Of a stretch of 64,000 nucleotides of DNA, positions 43,776 to 52,456 are shown in pieces. Under the pieces are notes generated by a model, which saw only the letters and a program-made list of their open reading frames with translations, did not search any database and was not told the DNA's origin. The translations under genes and the position numbers were made by a program. Position 1 is the stretch's first letter; every line of letters begins with the position of its first letter. This DNA is from Quadrisphaera setariae (GTDB lineage: Bacteria; Actinomycetota; Actinomycetes; Actinomycetales; Quadrisphaeraceae). The stretch lies in contig NZ_VKAC01000011.1 of the NCBI RefSeq assembly GCF_008041935.1, forward strand, positions 124,001 to 188,000, written 5' to 3'.

Positions 43776-45605
43776 ATGACGCAGCTGCGCCTCGGGCTGG
43801 CCCAGGTCAACGCCACCGTCGGAGACCTGCCGGGCAACGCGGCGCTGGTGCGCGAGCGCACCGCCCGCGCCGCCGCCGCGGGCGCCGACCTGGTGGCCTT
43901 CCCCGAGATGGTGCTCACCGGGTACCCCGTGGAGGACCTGTCGCTGCGCTCGTCCTTCGTGGAGGCGTCCCGTGCGTGCGTGCAGCAGCTCGCGCGCGAC
44001 CTCGCCGCGGACGGGCTGGGCGAGGTCCCCGTCGTCGTCGGCTACCTCGACCGGGTCACCGACCCCGAGACCCAGCTCGACGCCGAGGCCGCCGCCCGCG
44101 CCGGCTCCGGCCGCGACGAGCGCGGGGTGGTGGGCGTGCCCAAGGGCATGCCGCAGAACTGCGCCGCGGTGCTGCACCGCGGCCAGGTGGTGGCCCGGTA
44201 CGCCAAGCACCACCTGCCGAACTACGGCGTCTTCGACGAGTTCCGCTTCTTCGTGCCCGGCCGCGACCTGCTCGTGGCGCGCATCGGCGGGGTCGACGTG
44301 GCCGTGGTCATCTGCGAGGACCTGTGGCAGGACGGCGGGCCGGTCGAGCGCGCCCGCGAGGCCGGCGCCGAGCTCCTGCTCGTGCTCAACGGCTCGCCGT
44401 GGGAGCGCGACAAGGACGACACGCGCCTGGCCCTGGCGCAGCGGCGCGCGCGCGAGGCGGGCTGCCCGCTGGCGTGGCTCAACCTCGTGGGCGGCCAGGA
44501 CGACCTCGTCTTCGACGGCGACTCCCTGGTGGTGGCCGCGGACGGCGAGCTGCTGGCCCGCGGGGCGCAGTTCGCAGAGGACCTGCTGCTCGTGGACGTC
44601 GACCTGCCGCAGAACGGGCTCGACCCGCAGGCGCTTCCGGCGGGCGTGCAGCACGTCGTCGTCAGCGACGCACCCGCCACCGCTGGTCGCGAGCGTCCTG
44701 CGCTGGAGTCCGTGGACCGCGGTGAGCGCGAGCGCCTCGACGAGGTCGGCGAGGTGTGGGCGGCGCTCCAGCTGGGCCTGGGCGACTACGTCCGCAAGAA
44801 CGGCTTCCGCAAGGTGGCCCTCGGGCTGTCCGGCGGGATCGACTCGGCGCTGGTGGCGGCGATCGCGGTGGACGCGCTGGGCCCGGAGGCGGTGACGGGC
44901 ATCTCGCTTCCGTCGTCGTACTCCAGCGAGCACTCCCGCAGCGACGCCGACGACCTCGCCGCCCGCACGGGGCTGGACTACCGGACGATCCCCATCGCGC
45001 CCATGGTCGACGCCTTCACCGCGGGGCTCGGCGAGGCGATGACGCTGTCGCCGGTGGCCGAGGAGAACCTCCAGGCGCGCGTGCGCGGCACCACGCTCAT
45101 GGCGCTGAGCAACTCCGAGGGCCACCTCGTGCTGGCCACGTCCAACAAGTCCGAGCTGAGCGTCGGCTACTCCACGCTGTACGGCGACTCCGTGGGCGGG
45201 TACGCCCCGCTCAAGGACGTTCCCAAGATGCTCGTGTGGGAGCTGTCGCGCTGGCGCAACGCGCAGGCGGCCGCGCGCGGCGAGGTGCCTCCGATCCCGG
45301 AGAACTCGATCTCCAAGGTGCCGTCGGCGGAGCTGCGCCCGGGTCAGACCGACCAGGACTCCCTGCCCCCGTACGAGGTGCTCGACGAGGTGCTGGAGCA
45401 CTACGTGGTGGGCGCGCAGGGCCGCAGCGAGCTGCTGGAGGCGGGCTTCGAGGCCGACGTCGTCGACGAGGTCGTCGGCCTGGTGGACCGCGCGGAGTGG
45501 AAGCGGCGGCAGTTCGCGCCCGGGGTGAAGATCAGCTCGGTGGCGTTCGGACGAGACCGGCGCCTGCCCATCACCACCCACTGGCGGGAGCAGCAGTCCC
45601 GATGA
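43776..45605 (+). CDS. nadE: Glutamine-dependent NAD synthetase
   Basis: A 609-residue enzyme that amidates deamido-NAD to NAD. The N-terminal nitrilase domain (about 1-290) supplies ammonia from glutamine: catalytic Glu in VAFPEMVLTGY, Lys in AKHHLPNYGVFDE and Cys in AVVICEDLWQDGGP. The C-terminal synthetase has the PP-loop LGLSGGIDSALVAAI (about 349-363) and KSELSVGYSTLYGDSVGGYAPLKDV. TAGGCT at 43764-43769 lies six bases before the ATG and no ribosome site is seen, so the mRNA may be leaderless. It overlaps panB by four bases. Confidence 0.97.
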   Translation: MTQLRLGLAQVNATVGDLPGNAALVRERTARAAAAGADLVAFPEMVLTGYPVEDLSLRSSFVEASRACVQQLARDLAADGLGEVPVVVGYLDRVTDPETQLDAEAAARAGSGRDERGVVGVPKGMPQNCAAVLHRGQVVARYAKHHLPNYGVFDEFRFFVPGRDLLVARIGGVDVAVVICEDLWQDGGPVERAREAGAELLLVLNGSPWERDKDDTRLALAQRRAREAGCPLAWLNLVGGQDDLVFDGDSLVVAADGELLARGAQFAEDLLLVDVDLPQNGLDPQALPAGVQHVVVSDAPATAGRERPALESVDRGERERLDEVGEVWAALQLGLGDYVRKNGFRKVALGLSGGIDSALVAAIAVDALGPEAVTGISLPSSYSSEHSRSDADDLAARTGLDYRTIPIAPMVDAFTAGLGEAMTLSPVAEENLQARVRGTTLMALSNSEGHLVLATSNKSELSVGYSTLYGDSVGGYAPLKDVPKMLVWELSRWRNAQAAARGEVPPIPENSISKVPSAELRPGQTDQDSLPPYEVLDEVLEHYVVGAQGRSELLEAGFEADVVDEVVGLVDRAEWKRRQFAPGVKISSVAFGRDRRLPITTHWREQQSR

Positions 45606-46426
45606 GCGAGCAGATCGCCCCCAGGCGCGTGCGGGTGCACCACCTGCGCGAGATGAAGGCCGCCGGTCAGCCGATCACCATGCTCACCGCCTACGACGCG
45701 GTCACGGCCGACGTCTTCGCCGAGGCGGGTGTCGACGTGCTGCTCGTGGGCGACTCCGTGGGTGACAACCTCCACGGCCACGCCACCACCCTGCCGGTCA
45801 CCGTGGAGGACCTGCTGCCGCACGTGCGGGCGGTCGCCTCGCGCGGCGGGCGGCCGTTCGTCGTCGCCGACCTGCCGTTCGGCTCCTACGAGGAGGGCCC
45901 GGCGCAGGCGCTGCGGACCGGCGTGCGGATGCTCAAGGAGGGCCTCGCGCACGGCGTGAAGCTGGAGGGCGGCCGCCGCGTGGCGCCGGCGGTCAAGGCG
46001 CTCGTCGACGCGGGCATCCCCGTGATGGGGCACCTGGGGTTCACGCCGCAGTCGGTCAACGCCATGGGCGGTCCCCGCGTGCAGGGCCGCGGTGCCGCCG
46101 CCGAGGAGCTCCTCGCCGACGCGCTGGCGCTGCAGGAGGCGGGAGCCTTCGCCGTCGTCCTCGAGGTGGTGCCGGGCGCGGTGGCCGAGCGGGTCACCGC
46201 GGCTCTGGACATCCCCACCATCGGCATCGGCGCGGGCCCCGGCTGCGACGGGCAGGTGCTCGTGTGGCTGGACATGGCGGGCCTGTCGGCGCGCACGCCC
46301 AAGCTGGCCAAGGCCTACGCGCAGCTGCGCACGGCGCTGCGCGAGGCCGCTGCCGAGTACGCCGCGGAGGTGCGCTCGCGCGCCTTCCCCGGCCCGGAGC
46401 ACACCTTCCCGGACCAGGTCAGCTGA
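45602..46426 (+). CDS. panB: 3-methyl-2-oxobutanoate hydroxymethyltransferase
   Basis: A 274-residue enzyme that adds a hydroxymethyl group from methylene-tetrahydrofolate to 2-oxoisovalerate, first committed step of pantothenate synthesis. ITMLTAYDAVTADVFAEAGVDVLLVGDSVGDNLHGHATTLPVT, DLPFGSYEEGP, KLEGG, GIPVMGHLGFTPQSVN and TIGIGAGPGCDGQVLVW are the conserved metal- and substrate-binding blocks. ATG overlaps the nadE stop, so NAD and CoA precursor synthesis are coupled. The 3' end overlaps the convergent VOC gene by eight bases. Confidence 0.97.
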   Translation: MSEQIAPRRVRVHHLREMKAAGQPITMLTAYDAVTADVFAEAGVDVLLVGDSVGDNLHGHATTLPVTVEDLLPHVRAVASRGGRPFVVADLPFGSYEEGPAQALRTGVRMLKEGLAHGVKLEGGRRVAPAVKALVDAGIPVMGHLGFTPQSVNAMGGPRVQGRGAAAEELLADALALQEAGAFAVVLEVVPGAVAERVTAALDIPTIGIGAGPGCDGQVLVWLDMAGLSARTPKLAKAYAQLRTALREAAAEYAAEVRSRAFPGPEHTFPDQVS

Positions 46427-46865
46427 CGCAGAGCTCGTTGCCCTCGGGGTCGGTCATGACCACCCAGCGCTGCGGGCCCTGCCGCCCCTCCCCCGCGCGC
46501 ACGGCACCAAGCCCCTCGAGGCGCGCGACCTCGGAGTCCACCAGTTCCGGCCCGACGTGCAGGTCGAGGTGGACCCGGTTCTTCACCGTCTTCGGCTCCG
46601 GGACGCGCTGCAGGTACAGACGCGGCCGCACGCCTCCGGGGTCGCGGGCCGCTGCGGCGTCGCGCCACACGAGCGTTCCCCCGCGCGTCATGACGTCGGC
46701 ACCCGTCGCGTACCCGGCCTCCAGCATGCGCCGGGCGAGGGGCTCGACGTCCTCCACCTCGTAGCCCAGGGCCGCGGCCCAGAACTCCGCCTGGGCGTGG
46801 GGGTCGGCGCAGTCGATGACCACCTGCACACTCGGGACCGCTGGGACGTCAGCTCCACCGCTCAT
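46419..46865 (-). CDS. VOC-superfamily (glyoxalase-like) protein
   Basis: A 148-residue protein with two beta-alpha-beta-beta-beta modules. VQVVIDCADPHAQAEFWAAALGYEVE (about 12-37) begins the first and RVHLDLHVGPELVDSEVARLEGLGA (about 96-120) the second; the C-terminal VVMTDPEGNELCVS is the typical metal/ligand edge with Glu. Members include glyoxalases, dioxygenases and antibiotic-binding proteins. ATG 46865 is chosen because the domain starts right after it. Function unknown. Confidence 0.88.
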   Translation of the reverse strand: MSGGADVPAVPSVQVVIDCADPHAQAEFWAAALGYEVEDVEPLARRMLEAGYATGADVMTRGGTLVWRDAAAARDPGGVRPRLYLQRVPEPKTVKNRVHLDLHVGPELVDSEVARLEGLGAVRAGEGRQGPQRWVVMTDPEGNELCVS

Positions 46866-46891
46866 GACGACCACGCAAGGCCCGTCCGCGG

Positions 46892-47874
46892 TCAGCTCGC
46901 GTCCGCGGAGGCCACGAGCCTCCACCCCAGGGAGCGCACCGCCGCCTTCAGCTGCGGCGGCGAGACCACGGTGAAGGGCACCCCGAGCCGGGCCAGCTGC
47001 GCCGCCACGACGTCGAGGGAGTCAGCCCCGGTGGTGAGCACGCACGCGTCGTCGCCGTCGGCCTCCAGCCGCCCGACCGTGGGCGGCACCCGCCGCGCCA
47101 CCACCTCCTGCGGCGCCTGCAGCCGCACCACCGCGGTCCACCGGTAGGGGCCGTCGAGACGCCGGCGGACACGAAGGCCGCGGCGTCCGGAGGGTCGACC
47201 AGCTGCTGGCGGCGCCCCGTGGTCCGCGGCGCGCGCATCCGGTCCACCCGGTAGCTGCGCCACTCCCCCCGCGGCGGGTCGCCGGGTCCGCGGTCGAGGT
47301 CCAGCGCCACGAGGTACCAGCGCCGTCCGGTGTGCACGAGCCGGTGCGGCACCGCGTGCCGCTGGCTCGCCCGGCCCGTGCCGTCGGTGTGCTCGAACCG
47401 GACGCGCTCGGAGTCGCGGCAGGCGGCGGCCAGCAGCACCAGCACGTCGCCGTCGACGGTGGGCCCGCCGCCCGTGAGCGGCACGGTGGCCTCGCCCAGC
47501 GCCTCCACGCGCGGCCGCAGCCGCTTCGGCAGCACCTGCTCCAGCCCGGCGAGCGCCCGCACCGCCGCCTCCGCGATGCCCGTGACGCCGGCGCCGGCGG
47601 CGGTGCGCAGGCCGACGGCCACCGCGACGGCCTCCTCGTCGTCCAGCAGCAGCGGCGGCAGGGAGCTGCCCGCGCGCAGCCGGTAGCCGCCGCTGGCCCC
47701 GGGCGCCGCGTCGACCTGGTAGCCGAGGGAGCGCAGCTTGTCGACGTCGCGGCGCACGGTGCGCGGGGTCACCTCGAGGCGCTCGGCGAGCTCCTCACCG
47801 GCCCAGCTGCGCCGGGAGGCGAGGAGGGACAGCAGGCGGAGCAACCGGGCGGACGTCTCGAGCACGGCGCACAT
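46892..47874 (-). pseudogene. HTH-WYL (YafY/PafC-like) transcriptional regulator interrupted by a frameshift
   Basis: From ATG 47874 the frame encodes a winged HTH (SARLLRLLSLLASRRSWAGEELAERLEVTPRTVRRDVDKLRSLGY) and a WYL domain (GRRWYLVALDLDRG, WRSYRVDRM) up to FVSAGV. The C-terminal WYL extension (DGPYRWTAVVRLQAPQEVVARR to the stop at 46892) continues in another frame. The switch lies at about 47150-47175; one extra base would restore SRRRLDGPYRW. Intact length would be about 327 residues. Either the gene is broken or there is a one-base sequence error in a GC-rich run. Confidence 0.82.
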
Positions 47875-47960
47875 CCTCGCCCTCACCCGTGGGCGCCGGC
47901 ACGGCGGTTGCGGACCGGTCCTGTCCGCAGGGGTCCCCCGTTGCGACCGCGGGCGCTGCG

Positions 47961-48011
47961 CTCCGGTGTGGACCACCAGACCGGAGGACAGCGTCCACGG
48001 ACGGCCGTCCG
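47961..48011. promoter_or_regulatory. Palindromes upstream of the WYL regulator
   Basis: In the 188-base gap before the regulator gene, CTCCGGT (47961-47967) and ACCGGAG (47980-47986) form a 7-base inverted repeat enclosing GTGGACCAC. A perfect 14-base palindrome CGGACGGCCGTCCG lies at 47998-48011. The only start facing this gap is that of the WYL gene, so these are candidate autoregulatory sites or, for the second, part of a terminator for the gene at 48063-48230. Confidence 0.4.
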
Positions 48012-48062
48012 GACGCGGGTGGTCCCGCCTGCCCGCCGGCGCGGGGCTCAGTCCCCCTGGAC

Positions 48063-48230
48063 TCAGTCCTCCTCGGCGCGGTCCCAGGCCTCGGTCTTCT
48101 CACGGGCCGTCTGCAGGGCCTGCTCGGCCTCCTCGCGGCTGGCGTACGGACCCATGAGGGTGGCGCCGGGCTTGAGGTGGCCGACGTCGACCTGGCCGGT
48201 CTTCGTGTTGAACCAGAACTGCTCGCTCAT
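48063..48230 (-). CDS. Small SPOR-like protein
   Basis: A 55-residue protein, MSEQFWFNTKTGQVDVGHLK followed by PGATLMGPYASREEAEQALQ and a charged end. It matches small actinobacterial proteins annotated as SPOR-domain or methionine-aminopeptidase-associated proteins, which have the MGPYxxREEAExAL core. It lies divergent from the methionine aminopeptidase gene at 48293. A GTG 13 codons upstream is possible, but the family starts at this ATG. Function unknown. Confidence 0.78.
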   Translation of the reverse strand: MSEQFWFNTKTGQVDVGHLKPGATLMGPYASREEAEQALQTAREKTEAWDRAEED

Positions 48231-48292
48231 GCGCGTGATCGTCCTCCCGGTGCCCGCGGTCCGCGACACGGGCCGACCTAGACTCGCCCGCC

Positions 48293-49174
48293 GTGCCGCA
48301 GCGCGCCCCCTCCAGCCCCGTCGTCGCCGGCGTCGTCAGCCCCCGCCGCCCCGTGCCGGCCAGCATCCCCCGCCCGGAGTACGTCGACAGGCCGCACCCG
48401 GCGCCCTACCGCGGCCCGCACGTCCAGCCCGCCGAGGTGGTCGAGCGGATGCGCACCGCCTGCCGGCTCGCCGCGCAGGCGGCCGCCGAGGCGGGCCGGC
48501 ACGTGCGGCCGGGCACCACGACGGACGCGGTCGACGCCGTCGTCCACGAGTTCCTCCTCGACCACGGCGCCTACCCCTCCACGCTCGGCTACCGGGGCTT
48601 CCCCAAGTCCTGCTGCACGAGCGTCAACGAGGTGGTCTGCCACGGGATCCCCGACGACCGACCGCTGGTCGAGGGCGACCTGTGCAGCGTCGACGTCACC
48701 GCCTACGTGGTCCTGGACGGCGTGGGCGTGCACGGCGACACGTGCGTCACGTTCGGCGCCGGTGAGCTCGACGAGGCCAGCGCGCTGCTGCTGGAGCGGG
48801 CCCGCGCCGCCACCGACCGCGGCATCGCCGCCGTGCGCCCCGGGCGGGAGGTCAACGTCATCGGCCGCGTGGTGGAGAGCGCCGCCCGCCGCCACGGCTA
48901 CGGGTCCGTGAAGGAGTACACCGGCCACGGCATCGGCACGGCGTTCCACTCGGGCCTGGTCATCCCCCACCACGACGCCGCCCCTGAGCACGCCGACGTC
49001 ATCGTGACCGGGATGACCTTCACCGTGGAGCCCATGATCACCGCTGGCGGCCCCGCGGTGGACCTGTGGGACGACGGCTGGACCGTGGTCACCCGCGACG
49101 GCGGCCGCGTCGCCCAGTTCGAGCACACCGTGCTGGTCACCGAGACCGGAGCGGAGGTCCTGACGCTGCCGTGA
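48293..49174 (+). CDS. map: Methionine aminopeptidase, type I (second copy, N-terminal extension)
   Basis: A 293-residue enzyme. The first 45 residues are a Pro/Arg-rich extension ([20 protein letters not shown]) typical of the MapB class, which may bind the ribosome. The catalytic domain has [21 protein letters not shown], metal ligands in [46 protein letters not shown] and [14 protein letters not shown] at 48279-48284, eight bases before the GTG and without a ribosome site, suggests a leaderless transcript. It is a more diverged paralogue of the enzyme encoded at 30403-31191. Confidence 0.95.
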   Translation: MPQRAPSSPVVAGVVSPRRPVPASIPRPEYVDRPHPAPYRGPHVQPAEVVERMRTACRLAAQAAAEAGRHVRPGTTTDAVDAVVHEFLLDHGAYPSTLGYRGFPKSCCTSVNEVVCHGIPDDRPLVEGDLCSVDVTAYVVLDGVGVHGDTCVTFGAGELDEASALLLERARAATDRGIAAVRPGREVNVIGRVVESAARRHGYGSVKEYTGHGIGTAFHSGLVIPHHDAAPEHADVIVTGMTFTVEPMITAGGPAVDLWDDGWTVVTRDGGRVAQFEHTVLVTETGAEVLTLP

Positions 49175-49202
49175 GCCGCCGGGCGGGCTAGCCTGCGGCG
49201 TC

Positions 49203-50051
49203 GTGGCACCCGAGACCTCCACCGAGCCGACCACCACTCCGACGACGACGCCGGACGCGGCGTCGGGCAGCGCCCCGGGCGCGCTGAGCGGGACCGGCAT
49301 CGGCATCGACATCGGCGGCTCGGGCATCAAGGGCGCCCCCGTCGACCTCGCCACCGGCGAGTTCTCCGCCGAGCGAGTCCGCATCCCCACGCCGCAGCCG
49401 TCCACGCCGGACGCCGTCTCCCGCGTGGTCAAGCAGATCGTCGACCAGATCGGCGAGGGCCTGCCCGACGGCGGCGCCGGCCTGCCGGTCGGCATCACGT
49501 TCCCCGCCGTCATCCAGCACGGCGTGGCCCGCACCGCCGCCAACGTCGACAAGGGCTGGATCGACTTCGACGTCGCCACCCTCATGACCGCCGTCACCGG
49601 CCACCCGGTGCACGTCGTCAACGACGCTGACGCCGCCGGCGTCGCCGAGGCCCGCTACGGCGCTGCGAAGGGCGTCAGGGGCGTGGTCGTCCTGGCCACC
49701 CTGGGCACGGGCATCGGCACCGCGGTGATGGTCGACGGCGTGCTGCTGCCCAACACCGAGCTGGGCCACCTGGAGGTGGACGGGCACGACGCCGAGACCC
49801 GCGCCTCCGACGCCGCGCGCGAGCGCGACGACCTGTCCTGGTCGCACTGGGCCAAGCGCCTCAACAAGTACTTCCAGTCCCTGGAGGCGCTGCTGTGGCC
49901 GGACCTCATCGTCGTCGGCGGCGGGGTCTCCAAGAAGTCGGAGAAGTTCCTGCCCGAGCTCAAGCTGCGCACGCCGATCGTGCCGGCGCAGCTGCTGAAC
50001 TCCGCGGGGATCGTGGGGGCGGCGGCGCTGGCGAGCGAGCGGCGCGGCTGA
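49203..50051 (+). CDS. ppgK: Polyphosphate glucokinase (ROK family)
   Basis: A 282-residue enzyme that phosphorylates glucose with polyphosphate and often [24 protein letters not shown] (about 32-52) is the phosphate-binding loop. [40 protein letters not shown] with the catalytic Asp, [12 protein letters not shown] and [17 protein letters not shown] are typical of actinobacterial PpgK. The N-terminal 30 residues are Thr/Pro-rich. TAGCCT eight bases before the GTG and no ribosome site again suggest leaderless expression. Confidence 0.95.
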   Translation: MAPETSTEPTTTPTTTPDAASGSAPGALSGTGIGIDIGGSGIKGAPVDLATGEFSAERVRIPTPQPSTPDAVSRVVKQIVDQIGEGLPDGGAGLPVGITFPAVIQHGVARTAANVDKGWIDFDVATLMTAVTGHPVHVVNDADAAGVAEARYGAAKGVRGVVVLATLGTGIGTAVMVDGVLLPNTELGHLEVDGHDAETRASDAARERDDLSWSHWAKRLNKYFQSLEALLWPDLIVVGGGVSKKSEKFLPELKLRTPIVPAQLLNSAGIVGAAALASERRG

Positions 50052-50053
50052 CC

Positions 50054-51061
50054 TCAGCCCGCGGGGCTGGCGCCGGTCGTCTCCTCTGACGGCTCCGCGG
50101 ACGACCGCGGCGCGGGCTCCGAGGCCGTGCTGCTGGCGGGCGCGGACAGGGCGGTGACACCGCTGGCCGGGACGGCTCCCGACGCGCTCCCGCCGTGCGC
50201 GTCCGCGGAGGCGCCGCGGCCGTCCGTCGGGGTCGGCGTCCCGGTGCCGTCGCCCGCACCCGTGCTGGCGCCTGCCGCGCCCCCGGTCGTGCCGGTGGTC
50301 GCCGTCAGCCCGGCGGTGGTGCCGGGGTCTGCGGACCCGGACCCGGCCCCGGCCCCGGAGCCCGAGCTCGGGCCCGAGCCGGCGGAGGACTCGCTCCCCC
50401 GGTCCGCCGTGCCGCCCGTGGAGCCGGCGCTCGGCCCGCCCGTGGAGCTGCTCGCCGAGCCGCCGGGAGAGGCGCTGCCACCGGACCCGCTGGGCGGAGC
50501 TGACGTCGGGGGGGTCGCGGTGTCGCTGCTGCTCCCCTCGCCCAGCCCGTCGCCGGGAGCGCTGGAGGGCTCGGGGGTGGGGAGCGGCACCTCCAGGCTC
50601 GGCAGGCCCGTCTCGTCGTCGCTCATGGCGCGCTGGTCGCTGGCGGCCACGCGGTAGCCGCTGGGCAGCCGCATGACGCCCGCGCCGGGCAGCAGGGGTC
50701 CCTCGAGGTCCGTGACGACCAGCAGCGGAGGCAGCCCGGTGACCAGGTGGGCCAGGCGCAGCCGCTGGGTCTGGCTGAGGGAGGTGGGGGTGCGGGTCGC
50801 CGCGGACCCGGTGGCCGCACCGCCGCTGCCGGCCGCACCGCCGCTGCCGGCCACGGAGCCGCGCACCGCGGTGCCTCCGGCCGCCCCGGCCGCGGAGGTG
50901 GAGCCGGGGCTACCACTGCCGTCGGTGCTCCCACCGTGCGGCAGCCCGCCCAGCGAGATCGTGAGGGTGGCGGCCACGAGCAGACCCGCCACGCCCAGGG
51001 CGACGCCCTCGGCAGGGTGCTTCAGGCGGAGGCCGGAGCCTCGCTTCGCCCGTCGCCCCAC
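50054..51061 (-). CDS. Membrane-anchored Ser/Gly/Thr-rich extracytoplasmic protein
   Basis: About 335 residues from GTG 51061, chosen because GGAGG lies six bases upstream; the longer open frame to 51376 would overlap the DoxX gene. A basic N-terminus (RRAKRGSGLRLKHP) is followed by one membrane helix GVALGVAGLLVAATLTISLGGL (about residues 19-41). Next come a Gly/Ser/Ala region, a short conserved-looking block RLRLAHLVTGLPPLLVVTDLEGPLLPGAGVMRLPSGYRVA, and about 170 residues of Ser/Pro/Gly/Thr low complexity. The topology suggests a signal anchor with a flexible wall-spanning stalk. No family recognised. Confidence 0.65.
   Translation of the reverse strand: MGRRAKRGSGLRLKHPAEGVALGVAGLLVAATLTISLGGLPHGGSTDGSGSPGSTSAAGAAGGTAVRGSVAGSGGAAGSGGAATGSAATRTPTSLSQTQRLRLAHLVTGLPPLLVVTDLEGPLLPGAGVMRLPSGYRVAASDQRAMSDDETGLPSLEVPLPTPEPSSAPGDGLGEGSSSDTATPPTSAPPSGSGGSASPGGSASSSTGGPSAGSTGGTADRGSESSAGSGPSSGSGAGAGSGSADPGTTAGLTATTGTTGGAAGASTGAGDGTGTPTPTDGRGASADAHGGSASGAVPASGVTALSAPASSTASEPAPRSSAEPSEETTGASPAG
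50813..50848 (-). repeat. Tandem 18-base repeat within a low-complexity gene
   Basis: GGCCGCACCGCCGCTGCC (plus-strand reading) is present twice head to tail, coding for GSGGAA repeats just after the membrane anchor. It keeps frame and looks like slippage-driven linker growth. Confidence 0.8.
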
Positions 51062-51259
51062 GTCACCCCTCCGCGTCGAGACCCGCGCAGCAGCGGTCGC
51101 TGCGGCGGCCCGCGACCCACGGTAGCCACGCCGGGGGCCGACTTCTGGGACTTCGGAGGATCGGCGCCGGTCGCGCCGGAGTGTCGCCCTGGCTAGCGTG
51201 ACCAGCGCTTCTGCTCGTGGACCCGTCGAACAGACCCTGAACAACCCCGGAGGCCCTCC

Positions 51260-51691
51260 GTGCGCAGCCCCGTCCTGCCGTCCCACCTGCCGGCCCGCCT
51301 CGCGAGCGGCGCCTACATCCTCAACTCGGGGCTGTCCAAGCGGAACGCGCCCCAGGAGGTGGCCGAGGGGCTGCACGGCTTCGCCTCGACCGCGTACCCG
51401 TTCCTGCAGCAGGTGGAGCCGCAGAAGTTCGTCAAGGCCCTCTCCACCGCCGAGATCGTGCTCGGGTCGGCCCTGCTGCTGCCGTTCGTGCCCACCGGCC
51501 TGGTCGCCACCGGTCTCGCGGCCTTCAGCGGCGGCCTGCTCGGCCTGTACCTGCGCGTGCCGGGCATGCGCGAGCCCGGCAGCCTGCGCTGGACCGAGCA
51601 GGGGCAGGCCATCGCCAAGGACGTCTTCCTCGCCGGCATCGCCGGCACCCTCCTGGCGGACTCCGCTCGACGTGCGAAGGACGCCGACTGA
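51260..51691 (+). CDS. DoxX-like membrane protein
   Basis: A 143-residue protein with about three to four hydrophobic segments: ARLASGAYILNSGLSKRN (the first helix with a conserved NxG), STAEIVLGSALLLPFVPTGLVATGLAAFSGGLLGLYL and DVFLAGIAGTLLADS. This is the arrangement of small DoxX/DUF-type membrane proteins, often linked to envelope or redox stress. GTG 51260 has GGAGG upstream. A stress-type CsbD gene follows 35 bases later on the same strand, so the pair may form an operon. Function unknown. Confidence 0.75.
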   Translation: MRSPVLPSHLPARLASGAYILNSGLSKRNAPQEVAEGLHGFASTAYPFLQQVEPQKFVKALSTAEIVLGSALLLPFVPTGLVATGLAAFSGGLLGLYLRVPGMREPGSLRWTEQGQAIAKDVFLAGIAGTLLADSARRAKDAD

Positions 51692-51726
51692 GCCGAAGAT
51701 CGGAGCACCCCGAGGAAGGAGGGCGG

Positions 51727-51900
51727 ATGTCCGCCATCGACAAGGTCAAGAACGCTGCTCAGGAGGCCGCCGGCAAGGTCAAGGAGGCGGTCGGCGACAA
51801 GACCGACGACCGCGACCTGCAGGCCGAGGGCCAGCGCGACCAGACCGCGGCTGACCTCAAGCAGCGCGGCGAGCACGTCAAGGACGCGTTCAAGGGCTGA
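51727..51900 (+). CDS. CsbD-family stress protein
   Basis: A 57-residue hydrophilic, helical protein: SAIDKVKNAAQEAAGKVKEA then VGDKTDDRDLQAEGQRDQTA and a lysine-rich end. The KVKNxxxEAxGKVKExxGxxTxDxxLxAEG pattern is the CsbD signature; the family is induced by general stress (sigma-B in Bacillus) and has no known biochemical function. AAGGAGG precedes the ATG. A strong hairpin follows. Confidence 0.93.
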   Translation: MSAIDKVKNAAQEAAGKVKEAVGDKTDDRDLQAEGQRDQTAADLKQRGEHVKDAFKG

Positions 51901-51924
51901 GCCCTGGACCACCCCTCCCGCTGA

Positions 51925-51958
51925 CAGGGGCGCCCACCGGTTCCGGTGGGCGCCCCTG
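51925..51958. terminator. Strong hairpin terminator after csbD
   Basis: CAGGGGCGCCCACCGG (51925-51940) and CCGGTGGGCGCCCCTG (51943-51958) form a perfect 16-base stem with TT between, about 25 bases after the CsbD stop. It also lies just before the 3' end of the convergent STAS gene, so it can act for both. No U-tract. Confidence 0.85.
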
Positions 51959-51979
51959 CGGCGTCTGCGGGCGACCGCC

Positions 51980-52456
51980 TCAGCCGCTCCGCGGCGGTGG
52001 GAGCACCGCGCTCGCGGCGACGTCGGCAGCCCGCTGCTCGGCGGGCTCGGGAGCGGGTCGTCGCAGCACGAGCGCCTCCTCGCGGGGTCCCACGGACATC
52101 TCAGCCGGCCACGCGGTGGCCGCCTGGAGGAGGTCGAGGGGGCGCAGCAGGGGGCGGCTGGGCCGGAGCACGAGCAGGGATCCGCCCGGAGGGGCCAGCT
52201 CCAGCACCGCCCGCAGCCCGCCGACGTCCACGAAGGTGACACCGCCGGCGTCCACCACCGCGCGGTGGGCCCACGCGGCGAGCGCGTGGCGCACCTCGGC
52301 CAGCTGCGAGGCGCAGCCCACGTCGAGCTCTCCGCTGACCTCGACGAGCACGCCGTCGTGCGTCCACCGCAGGGTGGTGGTGGCTGCCTCGGAGCTGGTG
52401 CGTCGCAGGACCCGCGGTCCCGGGTCGGGGTGGGAGGTCCAGGGGGTCTCGGCCAC
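51980..52456 (-). CDS. STAS-domain protein lacking the phospho-acceptor serine
   Basis: A 158-residue protein. GVLVEVSGELDVGCASQLAEVRHAL and AVVDAGGVTFVDVGGLRAVLELA form a STAS fold like anti-sigma antagonists (SpoIIAA/RsbV). In SpoIIAA the key loop is DSSG with the phosphorylated serine; here it reads D77-V78-G79-G80, so the switch residue is missing. The protein may be constitutively active or act as a non-phosphorylatable partner. A C-terminal 60-residue tail is Pro/Ala-rich. The phosphatases and kinase at 0.3-6.7 kb are possible partners, though distant. Confidence 0.8.
   Translation of the reverse strand: MAETPWTSHPDPGPRVLRRTSSEAATTTLRWTHDGVLVEVSGELDVGCASQLAEVRHALAAWAHRAVVDAGGVTFVDVGGLRAVLELAPPGGSLLVLRPSRPLLRPLDLLQAATAWPAEMSVGPREEALVLRRPAPEPAEQRAADVAASAVLPPPRSG

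Noticed and set aside
42213-45581. A 1122-codon open frame on the minus strand
   Set aside because: Antisense to the MFS and nadE genes; its translation is His/Arg/Gln-rich and has no domain.
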